A stretch of DNA of 58,526 bases from Pseudomonas sp. CAN1 (lineage in GTDB: Bacteria; Pseudomonadota; Gammaproteobacteria; Pseudomonadales; Pseudomonadaceae), in NCBI RefSeq assembly GCF_030462585.1, contig NZ_JASMRU010000014.1:80338-138863 (forward strand), written 5' to 3'. The notes beneath the pieces were generated by a model. That model ran no database searches, was not told the origin of the DNA, and was given only the letters and a program-made list of their open reading frames with translations. The position numbers were made by a program, and so were the translations under genes. Below are positions 16,998-26,570 of the stretch, in pieces; the first letter of the stretch is position 1, and every line of letters begins with the position of its first letter.

Positions 16998-18549
16998 GGC
17001 GGCTGTCCTCCACCGGGTCGAAGGTCTCCACCGGCTTGACCAGCGTGGTGGTGTTCTTGCGCCCGCCGAACAGGCTGACCTGGCTGTTGCCGCCACCGTT
17101 GCAGCCGTCGCCGAAGGTGAAGCCGCAGCCGCTGCGTTCGGCATAGGCCTCGGGGATGTGCTCGCGGTGCCCGGTGGGGATGACGAAGCGATCCTCGTAG
17201 TTGGCGATGGCCAGGTAGCGGTACATCTCCTCGACCTGGTTCTGGGTCAGGCCGACCTGTTGCAGCACTTCGGTGTTCAGCTCCTTGTCGACGTGCTTGG
17301 CGCGCATGTACACGCGCATCGCCATCAGTCGCTTGAGCGCCAGCACCACCGGCTCTTCCTCGCCGGCGGTGAGCATGTTGGCCAGGTAGCGCACCGGGAT
17401 GCGCAGCGACTCGACCTTGGGCAGCACGCCATCGAACTCCACGTGCCCGGCCTCGGCGGCGGACTGGATGGGGGAGAGCGGCGGCACGTACCAGACCATC
17501 GGCAGGGTGCGGTATTCCGGGTGCAGCGGCAGGGCCAGCTGCCAGTCAATGGCCAGCTTGTAGACCGGCGAGGCTTGCGCGGCGGCGATCACGTTGTCGG
17601 GGATGCCGTCCTTGCGTGCCTGGGCGATGACGGCCGGGTCGTGCGGGTCGAGGAAGATCTCGCACTGGCGATGGTAGAGGTCGCGGTCATCCTTGGAGGC
17701 GGCCACTTCCTCGATGCGGTCGGCGTCGTAGAGCAGCACGCCGAGGTAGCGGATGCGCCCGACGCAGGTCTCCGAGCAGACGGTGGGCTGGCCGGTCTCG
17801 ATGCGTGGGTAGCAGAAGATGCACTTCTCCGACTTACCGCTTTTCCAGTTGTAGTAGATCTTCTTGTACGGGCAGCCGCTGATGCACATACGCCAGCCGC
17901 GGCACTTGTCCTGGTCGATGAGGACGATGCCGTCCTCCTCGCGCTTGTAGATCGCGCCGCTGGGGCAGGAGGCCACGCACGCCGGGTTCAGGCAGTGCTC
18001 GCACAGGCGCGGCAGGTACATCATGAAGGTGTTTTCGAACTGCCCGTAGATGTCCGCCTGGACCTGGTCGAAGTTGATGTCCTTGCGCCGCTTGGCGAAC
18101 TCGGTGCCCAGCAGTTCTTCCCAGTTCGGGCCCCATTCCACCTTGTCCATGCGCTGCCCGGAGATCAGCGAGCGCGGTCGTGCCACCGGCTGGTGGTCGC
18201 CCTGCTTGGCGCTGTGCAGGTGCTGGTAGTCGAAGGTGAAGGGCTCGTAGTAGTCGTCGATCTCCGGCAGGTCCGGGTTGGCGAAGATGTTCGCCAGCAC
18301 CCGCCACTTGCCGCCGATGCGCGGGTTGATGGAGCCGTCGGCGTTGCGCACCCAGCCGCCGTTCCATTTCTTCTGGTTCTCCCATTCCTTGGGGTAGCCG
18401 ATGCCGGGCTTGGTCTCGACGTTGTTGTACCAGGCGTACTCGATGCCTTCGCGGCTGGTCCAGACGTTCTTGCAGGTGACCGAGCAGGTGTGGCAACCGA
18501 TGCACTTGTCGAGGTTCAGGACCATCCCGACCTGGGAACGAATCTTCAT
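16990..18549 (-). CDS. narH: Respiratory nitrate reductase beta subunit NarH
   Basis: 519 aa iron-sulfur subunit. Four Cys clusters are visible: C16/C19/C22/C26 (CIGCHTCSVTCKNVW), the CEHCLNPACVASCP group, CRGWRMCISGCP, and KCIFCYP...CSETC. The Trp in CRGW replaces a Cys and marks the [3Fe-4S] centre, as in other NarH. It relays electrons from the NarI haems to NarG. Its ATG overlaps the narG stop (ATGA), showing translational coupling. Full length. Confidence 0.97.
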   Translation of the reverse strand: MKIRSQVGMVLNLDKCIGCHTCSVTCKNVWTSREGIEYAWYNNVETKPGIGYPKEWENQKKWNGGWVRNADGSINPRIGGKWRVLANIFANPDLPEIDDYYEPFTFDYQHLHSAKQGDHQPVARPRSLISGQRMDKVEWGPNWEELLGTEFAKRRKDINFDQVQADIYGQFENTFMMYLPRLCEHCLNPACVASCPSGAIYKREEDGIVLIDQDKCRGWRMCISGCPYKKIYYNWKSGKSEKCIFCYPRIETGQPTVCSETCVGRIRYLGVLLYDADRIEEVAASKDDRDLYHRQCEIFLDPHDPAVIAQARKDGIPDNVIAAAQASPVYKLAIDWQLALPLHPEYRTLPMVWYVPPLSPIQSAAEAGHVEFDGVLPKVESLRIPVRYLANMLTAGEEEPVVLALKRLMAMRVYMRAKHVDKELNTEVLQQVGLTQNQVEEMYRYLAIANYEDRFVIPTGHREHIPEAYAERSGCGFTFGDGCNGGGNSQVSLFGGRKNTTTLVKPVETFDPVEDSRHG

Positions 18550-21500
18550 TTGACGGCCTCCTGCTGATAGTCGTTGCCTTCACCGTCGAGCCAGTCGATG
18601 CGGCGCATCTTGCGCACGATGACGAACTCGTCGCGGTTGGAACCCACGGTGCCGTAGTAGTTGAAGCCGTAGGAGAGCTGCGCGTAGCCGCCGATCATGT
18701 GGGTCGGCTTGGGGCAGACCCGGGTGACCGAGTTGTGGATGCCGCCACGGGTGCCGGTCATCTCCGAGCCCGGGATGTTCAGGATGCGTTCCTGGGCGTG
18801 GTACATCATCGCCATGCCCGGCCGCACCCGCTGGCTCACCACCGCGCGGGCGGCGATGGCGCCGTTGGCGTTGTACAGCTCGATCCAGTCGTTGTCGGAG
18901 ACGCCGATGGAGCGCGCGTCATCCTCGGACATCCAGACGATCGGCCCGCCGCGCGACAGGGTCTGCATCAGCAGGTTGTCGCTGTAGGTGGAGTGGATGC
19001 CCCACTTCTGGTGCGGGGTCAGCCAGTTCAGGGCGATCTCCGGGTTGCCGTTGCTCTTCGGCGCGGCAACGCTGGCGGCGGCCTTGGTGTCGATGGGCGG
19101 GCGATAGACCATCAGGCTTTCGCCGAAGGCGCGCATCCACGGGTGGTCCTGGTAGAACTGCTGGCGGCCGGTGACAGTACGCCAGGGAATCAGCTCGTGG
19201 ACGTTGGTGTAGCAGGCGTTGTAGCTCACGTGCTCGTCCTCCAGGCCCGACCAGGTGGGGCTGGAGATGATCTTGCGCGGCTGCGCGACGAGGTCGCGGA
19301 AGCGGATTTTCTCCTCTTCCTTGGGCTTGGCCAGGTGCGTGTGATCGCGCCCGGTGATCTTCGACAGCGCCGCCCAGGCTTTCACCGCCACCTGGCCGTT
19401 GGTCTCCGGCGCCAGGGCGAGGATCATCTCGGCGGCGTCGATGGCCGAGGCGATCTTCGGCCGGCCGGCGGCGGGGCCGTCCAGCTTGCGGTAGTTGAGC
19501 TTGCCGAGCAGGTCGACCTCGGTCTCGGTCTTCCAGGCGATGCCCTTGCCGCCGTTGCCAATGGTGTCCAGCAGCGGGCCGACGGAGCTGAAGCGCTCGT
19601 AGGTTTCCGGGTAGTTGCGCTTGACCTCGATCAGCGACGGCATGGTCTTGCCGGGGATCGCCTCGCACTCGCCTTTCTTCCAGTCGAGCACTTCGGGCTG
19701 GGCCAGTTCGCCGGGGCTGTCGTGCTGCAGCGGCAGGGTGACGAGATCGGTTTCCTCGCCCAGGTGGCCGACGCACAGGCGCGAGAAGGCCTGGGCGATG
19801 CCGTCGTAGATCTGCCAGTCGCTGCGCGCTTCCCAGGCCGGGTCGGTGGCGGCGGTGAGCGGGTGGATGAAGGGGTGCATGTCCGAGGTGTTGAGGTCGT
19901 CCTTCTCGTACCAGGTAGCGGTGGGCAGCACCACGTCCGAATACAGGCAGGTGGTGGACATGCGGAAGTCCAGGGTGGTCAGCAGGTCGAGCTTGCCTTC
20001 GATGGGGTCGTCCTTCCAGACCACTTCCTCGGAGCGTTGCTTGCCCGCTTCGCCCAGGTCCTTGCCGAGCACGCCGTGCTTGGTGCCCAGCAGGTACTTG
20101 AGCATGTACTCGTGGCCCTTGCCGGAGGAACCGAGCAGGTTGGAGCGCCAGACGAACAGGTTGCGCGGGTGGTTCTGCGGGTTGTCCGGGTCTTCGCTGG
20201 CAAAACGCAGCTGGCCGCTTTTGAGTTGTTCGACGGTGTAGTCCACCGTGCTCTTGCCTGCAGCCTGGGCAGCGGCGGCCAGGCGCAGCGGGTTGATCCC
20301 CAGCTGCGGCGCGGAGGGCAGCCAGCCCATGCGTTCGGCGCGCACGTTGAAGTCCACCAGGCTGCCGCTGAAGTCCTGCGGGCGAGCGAGCGGGGAGAGC
20401 AGTTCCTTCACTTCCAGCTTCTCGTAGCGCCACTGGCTGGAGTGGTTGTAGAAGAACGAGGTGCCGTTCATGTGGCGCGGCGGGCGGTGCCAGTCGAGGG
20501 CGAAGGCCAGCGGCGTCCAGCCGGTCTGCGGGCGCAGTTTTTCCTGGCCGACATAGTGCGACCAGCCGCCACCGCTCTTGCCGATGCAACCGCAGAGGAT
20601 GAGCATGTTGATCAGCCCGCGGTAGTTCATGTCCATGTGGTACCAGTGGTTCATCCCGGCACCGACGATGATCATGGAACGCCCGTGGGTCTTGTCGGCG
20701 TTATGGGCGAACTCGCGGGCGATGCGGATCATCTGCGCCCCCGGCACCCCGGTGATCGCCTCCTGCCAGGCCGGGGTGTAGGGCTTCATCTGCCCGTAGT
20801 CGCTGGCGCCGTCGTCCTCGCCCGCGCCGCCGACGGTGGCTTGCAGGCCACGGTCGATGCCGTAGTTGGCGGCGGTCAGGTCGAACACGGTGACCGCCAG
20901 CACCTCGCGGCCATCGGCCAGTTTCAGGCGCTTGGCCGGCACGTGGTGGTAGATGACGTCGCGCACTTTCACGTTGGGGAAGTGCTGGCGCTCGATGCCG
21001 CCGAAGTAGGGGAAGGCCACCCGCGCCACTTCGTCATGCTGGCCGAGTTGCGACAGGCGCAGGCTGATTTCCTTGCCGTCGGCGTCGACCTGTTCCAGGT
21101 TCCAGTGGCCGCTCTCGCCCCAGCGGAAGCCGATGGCGCCGCGCGGCACCACCAGGCGGTCGCCGCTTTCGTCCCAGGCGACGGTCTTCCATTCGGGGTT
21201 GTTGGCCTGCTCCAGGTTGCCGTCGAAGTCGCTGGCGCGCAGTTGCTTGCCCGGCACCAGGCTGCCGTCGTCGCGTTGTTCCAGCTCGACCAGGATCGGC
21301 ATGTCGGTGTAGCGGCGGATGTAGTCGGTGAAGTAGGCGCTGGGTTTCTCCAGGTGGTATTCCTTGAAGATCACATGGCCCATGGCGATGGCCAGCGCGG
21401 AGTCGGTGCCCTGCTTGGCGCTCATCCACTCGTCGCAGAGCTTGGAGATTTCCGCGTAGTCGGGGGTGATGGCGATGGTTTTGGTGCCCTTGTAGCGCAC

Positions 21501-22310
21501 CTCGGTGAAGAAGTGCGCGTCGGGGGTGCGGGTCTGCGGGACGTTGGAACCCCAGGCGATGATGTAGCCGGAGTTGTACCAGTCGGCGGACTCGGGCACG
21601 TCGGTCTGCTCGCCCCACACCTGGGGCGAGGCGGGTGGCAGGTCGCAGTACCAGTCGTAGAAGCTCAGGCATACGCCGCCGATCAGCGACAGGTAACGGG
21701 TGCCCGAGGCGTAGGAGACCATCGACATCGCCGGGATCGGCGAGAAGCCGGCGACACGGTCGGGGCCGTAGGTCTTCACGGTGTAGACGTTGGCGGCGGC
21801 GACCAGGGTCTGCATCTCGTCCCAGTCGGCGCGGACGAAACCGCCGCGACCACGGATGGACTTGTACTGCTTCGCCTTCTGCGGGTCCTCGACGATGCTC
21901 GCCCAGGCCAGCACCGGGTCCTTGTGGGTCGCCAGCGCCTCGCGCCAGAGCTGCACCAGCGCCTTGCGCACCATGGGGTATTTCAGCCGGTTGGCGCTGT
22001 ACAGGTACCAGGAATAGCTGGCGCCGCGCGGGCAGCCACGCGGCTCGTGGTTGGGCAGGTCGGGGCGGGTGCGCGGGTAGTCGGTCTGCTGGGTTTCCCA
22101 GGTCACCAGGCCGTTCTTCACGTAGATCTTCCAGCTGCAGGAGCCGGTGCAGTTCACCCCGTGGGTCGAGCGGGCGATCTTGTCGAACTGCCAGCGCTGG
22201 CGATAGCCGTCTTCCCAGTCGCGGCTCTCATCGCGGGTTTCGCCGTGGCCACCGGCAAACTCCGGGGGACGCTTGACCAGGTAGCGCAGGCGGTCGATGA
22301 AGAAGCTCAT
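18546..22310 (-). CDS. narG: Respiratory nitrate reductase alpha subunit NarG
   Basis: 1254 aa, cytoplasmic molybdo-bis-MGD catalytic subunit that reduces nitrate to nitrite. The N-terminal FS0 [4Fe-4S] ligands H50, C54, C58 and C93 are in place (STHGVNCTGSCSW; RGCPRG). SADWYNSGYIIAWGSNVPQTRTPDAHF contains the Asp that coordinates molybdenum in E. coli NarG. The short N-terminus lacks a true signal peptide, as expected for an enzyme that faces the cytoplasm. GGAGGA precedes the ATG. The long antisense ORF on the plus strand is a shadow. Confidence 0.98.
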   Translation of the reverse strand: MSFFIDRLRYLVKRPPEFAGGHGETRDESRDWEDGYRQRWQFDKIARSTHGVNCTGSCSWKIYVKNGLVTWETQQTDYPRTRPDLPNHEPRGCPRGASYSWYLYSANRLKYPMVRKALVQLWREALATHKDPVLAWASIVEDPQKAKQYKSIRGRGGFVRADWDEMQTLVAAANVYTVKTYGPDRVAGFSPIPAMSMVSYASGTRYLSLIGGVCLSFYDWYCDLPPASPQVWGEQTDVPESADWYNSGYIIAWGSNVPQTRTPDAHFFTEVRYKGTKTIAITPDYAEISKLCDEWMSAKQGTDSALAIAMGHVIFKEYHLEKPSAYFTDYIRRYTDMPILVELEQRDDGSLVPGKQLRASDFDGNLEQANNPEWKTVAWDESGDRLVVPRGAIGFRWGESGHWNLEQVDADGKEISLRLSQLGQHDEVARVAFPYFGGIERQHFPNVKVRDVIYHHVPAKRLKLADGREVLAVTVFDLTAANYGIDRGLQATVGGAGEDDGASDYGQMKPYTPAWQEAITGVPGAQMIRIAREFAHNADKTHGRSMIIVGAGMNHWYHMDMNYRGLINMLILCGCIGKSGGGWSHYVGQEKLRPQTGWTPLAFALDWHRPPRHMNGTSFFYNHSSQWRYEKLEVKELLSPLARPQDFSGSLVDFNVRAERMGWLPSAPQLGINPLRLAAAAQAAGKSTVDYTVEQLKSGQLRFASEDPDNPQNHPRNLFVWRSNLLGSSGKGHEYMLKYLLGTKHGVLGKDLGEAGKQRSEEVVWKDDPIEGKLDLLTTLDFRMSTTCLYSDVVLPTATWYEKDDLNTSDMHPFIHPLTAATDPAWEARSDWQIYDGIAQAFSRLCVGHLGEETDLVTLPLQHDSPGELAQPEVLDWKKGECEAIPGKTMPSLIEVKRNYPETYERFSSVGPLLDTIGNGGKGIAWKTETEVDLLGKLNYRKLDGPAAGRPKIASAIDAAEMILALAPETNGQVAVKAWAALSKITGRDHTHLAKPKEEEKIRFRDLVAQPRKIISSPTWSGLEDEHVSYNACYTNVHELIPWRTVTGRQQFYQDHPWMRAFGESLMVYRPPIDTKAAASVAAPKSNGNPEIALNWLTPHQKWGIHSTYSDNLLMQTLSRGGPIVWMSEDDARSIGVSDNDWIELYNANGAIAARAVVSQRVRPGMAMMYHAQERILNIPGSEMTGTRGGIHNSVTRVCPKPTHMIGGYAQLSYGFNYYGTVGSNRDEFVIVRKMRRIDWLDGEGNDYQQEAVK

Positions 22311-22353
22311 GTTTCTCCTCCTTGGCTGGGTGCGCGCTTAGCAGCGCAGCTCT

Positions 22354-25002
22354 TTAGCAACGAACTTCGGCATTACCACGGGTGTAGTAGAACCAGGTCA
22401 GCGCGATACACAGCACGTAGAACACGATGAACCCGTAGAGCGCCCATTCCGGGCCTCCGGTGAGGTCGAACGAACTGCCGAACGATTTCGGGATGAAGAA
22501 GCCGCCGTAGGCCGCCACCGCCGAGATGAAGCCCACCGCCGCGGCGGATTCCTTCTCGCTCTGCAGGCCCTGCTGCTCGGCGGGCAGGCTGGGGAACAGG
22601 CGCGGCGTCATGATGCGGAAGATCGCCGGGATCATCTGCGTGGTGCTGGCATTGCCCACCCCGGAGAAGAAGAACAGCAGCAGGAACATCGCCAGGAAGC
22701 CCCAGAAGGCCCCCGGCTGGTCCTTGCCTTCGATGAAGAACAGCACGCCGCCGACGCACACGGCCATGGCGACGAACACCCAGAGGCTGATCCGCCCGCC
22801 GCCGAAACGATCCGCCAGGCCGCCGGTGAAGGCGCGGGCCAGGGCACCGATCAGCGGCCCGAGGAAGGCGAACTTGAGCACGTCGACGCCGGGGAACAGG
22901 TGTCCGGCCAGCAGCGGGAAGCCGGCCGAGAAGCCGATGAAGCTGCCGAAGGTGCCGGTGTAGAGCACGCTCATCAGCCAGGTGTGCTTGCGCTTGAAGA
23001 TTGCCATCTGGTCGGCGAAGGACGACTTGGCGCTGGCGATGTCGTTCATGCCGAACCAGGCGGCGATGGTCGCAATGATGATGAACGGCACCCAGATGAA
23101 GCCGGCGTTCTGCAGCCACAGCGGCGTGCCGGCGGCGGTCATCTGCGGCTCGCCGCCCATGCTGCCGAACACTGCCATGGTGATGCACAGCGGCACGGCG
23201 AACTGCATGACGCTCACGCCCAGGTTGCCCAGCCCGGCGTTCAGGCCCATGGCCGCGCCCTTGGCCTGTTTGGGGAAGAAGAACGAGATGTTCGCCATGC
23301 TCGAAGAGAAGTTGCCGCCGCCCAGGCCGCAGAGCAGGGCAAGGATCAGCATCACCAGGTACGGCGTGTTCGGGTTCTGCACGGCGAAGCCGATCCACAG
23401 CGCCGGTAGCAGCAGGGATGCGGTGGACAGCGCCGTCCAGCGCCGGCCGCCGAAGATCGGCACCATGAAGCTGTAGAAGATGCGCAGGGTGGCGCCGGAC
23501 AGGCCGGGCAGGGCGGCCAGCCAGAACAGCTGGTTGGCGCTGTACTCGAAGCCCGCCAGCGGCAGCTTGGCCACCACCACCGACCAGACCATCCAGATGG
23601 CGAAGGCCAGCAGCAGGTTGGGGATGGAGATCCACAGGTTGCGCGTGGCGATGCGCTTGCCGGTCTGTTCCCAGAACGCCGGGTCTTCGGGGTGCCATTC
23701 GCGCAGGACGAAACTGCTGGGGGTGGAGAGTTCCGGCAGGTCGCGGGAGGAACTGCGCTCGGCCCATTCCACCCGTTCGGCCATGCGGATCGCATAGTGC
23801 ATCCAGGCCAGGGCGCCGGCGGCGATCAGGAACAGCAGCATGAAGCAGCTCTGCCAGATGCCGACCACGTCGTTGAGCATGCCGAAGGTCAGCGGCAGCA
23901 GGAAGCCGCCCAGGCCGCCCATCATGCCCACAAGGCCGCCGACCACGCCGACGTGCTGCGGGTAGTAGGTGGGGATGTGCTTGAACACCGCCGCCTTGCC
24001 CAGGGACATGAAGAAGCCCAGCACGATGATGATCGCGGCGAAGCCGATCAGCCCCAGGTGCATGGCGAACTCCACCTCGCCGCGCACGCCGGTGACCACA
24101 TAGCGGGTGGGTGGGTAGCTGAGCAGGAAGGTGCAGATCACCGACAGGCTCAGGGTCCAGTACATCACCCGGCGCGCGCCGTAGCGGTCCGACAGCCAGC
24201 CGCCGAGGATGCGGAACAGCGAGGCCGGCACGGTGTACAGCGCGGCGACGAAACCGGCGGCGGCCAGGCTCAGGCCGTAGACCTCCATCAGGTAGTGCGG
24301 CAGCCACAGGGCGAGGGCGACGAAGGCGCCGAAGACGAAGAAGTAGTAGAGCGAGAAGCGCCACACGCGCAGCTCGGCCAGCGGAGCCAGTTGCTCGGCC
24401 AGCGGAACGGCCTTGGCCTGGCGGGTGGCAGCCAGCGGGTCGGTCTTGGCCAGCAGGATGAACAGGATGCCCATGACGCCCAGCACGATGGCGTAGACCA
24501 GCGCGGCGCCGCGCCAGCCGAGGGCGAGCATCAGCAGCGGGGCGGCGAGGTTGGTCAGGCCGGCGCCGACGTTACCGGCACCGAAGATGCCCAGCGCGGT
24601 GCCCTGTTGCCCGGCTTCGAACCAGGTGGCGGTGTAGGCGGTGCCGACGATGAAGCCGCCGCCGGCCAGGCCGACGCCGAGCGCGGCGACCAGCAGCATC
24701 GGGAAGCTGTTGGCGAAGGTCAGCAGGTAGACGCAGACGGCCGACACCAGCATCAGCAGGCCGAACACCCAACGGCCGCCGTAGCGGTCGGTCCACAGGC
24801 CGAGGAAGATGCGCGAGATCGAGCCGGTCAGCACCGGCGTCGCCATCAGCAGGCCGAGCTGGGTATCGCTGAGGCCGAACTCGCCCTTGATCTGCAGGCC
24901 GAGGATGGAGAACAGCGTCCATACGGCGAAACACAGGGTAAAGGCCAGGGTCGACAAGCCGAGCGCGCGATAGCGGTCGCCGGCTGGAATTGAAGTAGCC
25001 AT
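22354..25002 (-). CDS. narK: Fused NarK1-NarK2 nitrate/nitrite transporter
   Basis: 882 aa, about twice the size of one NarK. Residues 1-405 form one 12-helix MFS domain and about 450-882 a second, joined by a polar linker (AERSSSRDLPELSTPSSF...HPEDPAFWEQ). Each half has its own nitrate-signature region: GLAGGGFIVGTAYTATW and GLGGGNFSSSMANISFFF. Such fusions are known in denitrifiers such as Paracoccus, where the first half is a nitrate/proton symporter and the second a nitrate/nitrite antiporter; P. aeruginosa has two separate genes. First gene of the nar operon, 43 bp before narG. No frameshift or stop is seen at the junction. Confidence 0.95.
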   Translation of the reverse strand: MATSIPAGDRYRALGLSTLAFTLCFAVWTLFSILGLQIKGEFGLSDTQLGLLMATPVLTGSISRIFLGLWTDRYGGRWVFGLLMLVSAVCVYLLTFANSFPMLLVAALGVGLAGGGFIVGTAYTATWFEAGQQGTALGIFGAGNVGAGLTNLAAPLLMLALGWRGAALVYAIVLGVMGILFILLAKTDPLAATRQAKAVPLAEQLAPLAELRVWRFSLYYFFVFGAFVALALWLPHYLMEVYGLSLAAAGFVAALYTVPASLFRILGGWLSDRYGARRVMYWTLSLSVICTFLLSYPPTRYVVTGVRGEVEFAMHLGLIGFAAIIIVLGFFMSLGKAAVFKHIPTYYPQHVGVVGGLVGMMGGLGGFLLPLTFGMLNDVVGIWQSCFMLLFLIAAGALAWMHYAIRMAERVEWAERSSSRDLPELSTPSSFVLREWHPEDPAFWEQTGKRIATRNLWISIPNLLLAFAIWMVWSVVVAKLPLAGFEYSANQLFWLAALPGLSGATLRIFYSFMVPIFGGRRWTALSTASLLLPALWIGFAVQNPNTPYLVMLILALLCGLGGGNFSSSMANISFFFPKQAKGAAMGLNAGLGNLGVSVMQFAVPLCITMAVFGSMGGEPQMTAAGTPLWLQNAGFIWVPFIIIATIAAWFGMNDIASAKSSFADQMAIFKRKHTWLMSVLYTGTFGSFIGFSAGFPLLAGHLFPGVDVLKFAFLGPLIGALARAFTGGLADRFGGGRISLWVFVAMAVCVGGVLFFIEGKDQPGAFWGFLAMFLLLFFFSGVGNASTTQMIPAIFRIMTPRLFPSLPAEQQGLQSEKESAAAVGFISAVAAYGGFFIPKSFGSSFDLTGGPEWALYGFIVFYVLCIALTWFYYTRGNAEVRC

Positions 25003-25175
25003 TCTGCACGCAGTCCCTTGAAGGTACCGTCAGCAACGGTTCGTTCCATCCAGCCGTAGCCACCCGGACGGGCGAGGGGTGCCCGTACTTGCGGGGAAGG
25101 CCATGGGCCGAATCACGGTGTCTTGTGGAGTCTCTCTTTCTACTTGGCACCCGCAGGTGCTGCAGAGCCTCAGCC

Positions 25176-25189
25176 TAGACGCTGATCAA
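25176..25189 (-). promoter_or_regulatory. Possible ANR/FNR half-site upstream of narK
   Basis: Read on the minus strand the sequence is TTGATCAGCGTCTA: the first half of the FNR/ANR site (TTGAT) is perfect and the second (GTCTA for ATCAA) matches three of five. It lies about 175 bp before the narK start. No convincing NarL heptamers or -10 are visible, so this is a weak call for an operon expected to be ANR-controlled. The surrounding 274-bp gap (25003-25276) holds nothing else clear. Confidence 0.35.
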
Positions 25190-25276
25190 GGGGATTTCCA
25201 AAACGAGGCGGGATATTGCTGCGAATGTGCAGGACTTTGTGTTTCGCTGTATAGATTAGGCAATAGCGATGGCTAT

Positions 25277-25981
25277 CTAATTGCCATCTTTTGGCGTTCC
25301 CTGCAGGCGCGGGCTCCAGTCCTCGACCTGACCTTGCTCCAGCCGCCGGCCGAGGGTGCGTTGCCAGTTTGGCGGCAGCGGTAGTTGCAGGCATTCGCGG
25401 AGGATGTCGGCGTTCACGCGCTTGTCGAACAGCACTCCGCACAGTCGCTGCAGCGACCAGTCGGCGAAGCGCCGCTCCACGATTTCCAGCGTCGCGCCAG
25501 CGCCCACCACGCCATCCTCCAGCACCCGGTAGTACCAGCCGGTACGCCCGGATTCCTGCACCCGCAGTGCCATCTGTGCCACGGCGAAGCGGTCATTGAG
25601 CTTCCAGCACGGCATGCGCCCCTGGGACACCTCCAGCAACGCCGTGCCTGCGCGAATACGGTCGCCCAGGCAGAGATCGGCCTCGGTCCAGCCGCGGGTG
25701 CTGAAGTTCTCGCCGAAGGCGCCGGGTTGCTCCAGCAGTGGATGCTCGCCCAGCTCTGCGGTCCAGTCCGCGTAGTGTTCGCGAGGGTAGTGGTGGATGG
25801 CCTTTTCCACGCCGCCGTGGACGCGCAGGTCGCCCTGTTCGTCGCTCTCCAGGCCCAGGCTGGTGACGCCCAGCGCGGCCAGGCGTGGCTGCTTGGCGAT
25901 GGCGCTGAACGAGCCGGGCCGGCTGAAGGGCACGGCGCGGCCGGTAAGCAGGGAATCGAGGCGGACGGCGGAAAGGCTCAT
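25277..25981 (-). CDS. yiiM: YiiM-like MOSC-domain protein
   Basis: 234 aa. The order of conserved blocks matches E. coli YiiM: GDLRVHGGVEKAIHHYPREHYADW, GAFGENFSTRGWTEADLCLGDRIRAGTALLEVSQGRMPCWKLNDRF, GRTGWYYRVLEDGVV, then a C-terminal 3-alpha domain. The conserved MOSC cysteine (RMPCWK) is present. YiiM binds Mo cofactor and reduces N-hydroxylated substrates such as 6-hydroxylaminopurine. It sits just upstream of the nar operon on the same strand, where P. aeruginosa has narXL, though 274 bp separates it from narK. Start 25981 follows the YiiM N-terminus; its RBS is weak. Confidence 0.85.
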   Translation of the reverse strand: MSLSAVRLDSLLTGRAVPFSRPGSFSAIAKQPRLAALGVTSLGLESDEQGDLRVHGGVEKAIHHYPREHYADWTAELGEHPLLEQPGAFGENFSTRGWTEADLCLGDRIRAGTALLEVSQGRMPCWKLNDRFAVAQMALRVQESGRTGWYYRVLEDGVVGAGATLEIVERRFADWSLQRLCGVLFDKRVNADILRECLQLPLPPNWQRTLGRRLEQGQVEDWSPRLQGTPKDGN

Positions 25982-26119
25982 GGCGAAGATCTCGGATGCA
26001 GCGACGGATATGGTATCGATCAAAAACTACCTGGACAAAATCCGCCAGATCGGTAGGCTCTGTCAAGGTATCGAATCGACACTTTGTGTTTTCCCCTGTC
26101 CGCTTCCGGTGAGTTCCCC

Positions 26120-26359
26120 ATGCAGAAATACCGCCTGACCCTCCAGCGCCACGGCCAGTTGCTCGGCCATTTCGACTCCGACCTGCCCTGGGCCCGCGAC
26201 GCCGTGCGTGCCGTCGCCGAAGCCCTGGACGGCCAGGGTTTCGACCTGGAACTGCAAGTGGCCGATGGCGAGCGGCGCTTGCTGGAAAGCTCCCCGGAGG
26301 GCATCCGCGTGTTGGCCAGCGAGCCCTTGTATCGGCCCATACCGCTGGAAAGCCTCTGA
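26120..26359 (+). CDS. Conserved hypothetical protein, 79 aa
   Basis: A small soluble protein (MQKYRLTLQRHGQLLGHFDSDLPWARDAVRAVAEALDGQGFDLELQVADGERRLLESSPEGIRVLASEPLYRPI) with a beta-alpha-beta pattern. I recognise it only as the kind of short cytoplasmic protein common in Pseudomonas. GGTGAG precedes the ATG at 26120; an upstream in-frame start would lie inside the promoter region shared with the divergent yiiM gene. No neighbour indicates a function. The region after it (26360-26677) holds only repeats. Confidence 0.65.
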   Translation: MQKYRLTLQRHGQLLGHFDSDLPWARDAVRAVAEALDGQGFDLELQVADGERRLLESSPEGIRVLASEPLYRPIPLESL

Positions 26360-26387
26360 CGCGGGATTGCGCTACCGACCACCCGTT

Positions 26388-26419
26388 GGCGGATAACGCT
26401 GACGCGTTATGCGCCCTAC
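26388..26419. repeat. Short palindromic repeat, family C
   Basis: GGCGGATAACGC-TGAC-GCGTTATGCGCCCTAC, a hairpin with 8-bp core arms (ATAACGC/GCGTTAT). Other copies are in 26571-26646, 46171-46240 and 51579-51612. Confidence 0.8.
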
Positions 26420-26469
26420 AAAAGCCGGCAGAGGCACAACGCAGGATGAGCGGGCAGGGTGGGCTCTTC

Positions 26470-26547
26470 GTAGGAGCGAGCTTGCTCGCGAACGGATTTC
26501 CCGGCAGCTCCTGAGCTGGGCGGGTTCGCGAGCAAGCTCGCTCCTAC
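26470..26547. repeat. REP-type inverted pair, family A
   Basis: Same 23-base arms as at 1068-1144, here perfect on both sides, with a 32-base spacer. Confidence 0.9.
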
Positions 26548-26570
26548 AGGTTTTGCCGGAAGCTGGAATG

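Noticed and set aside
18699-22430. A 1243-aa open frame on the plus strand antisense to narG
   Set aside because: It is a shadow caused by high GC and codon bias of narG; its translation is low-complexity Gly/Ala/Val/His-rich and lacks any domain.
25003-25276. NarL heptamers and an IHF site in the narK leader
   Set aside because: Only partial matches (for example TACTTGG at 25141) were seen, no better than chance.
25259-25285. GGCAAT...ATTGCC hairpin at the end of the MOSC gene as a terminator
   Set aside because: The stem is only 6 bp, overlaps the stop codon and has no T tract.
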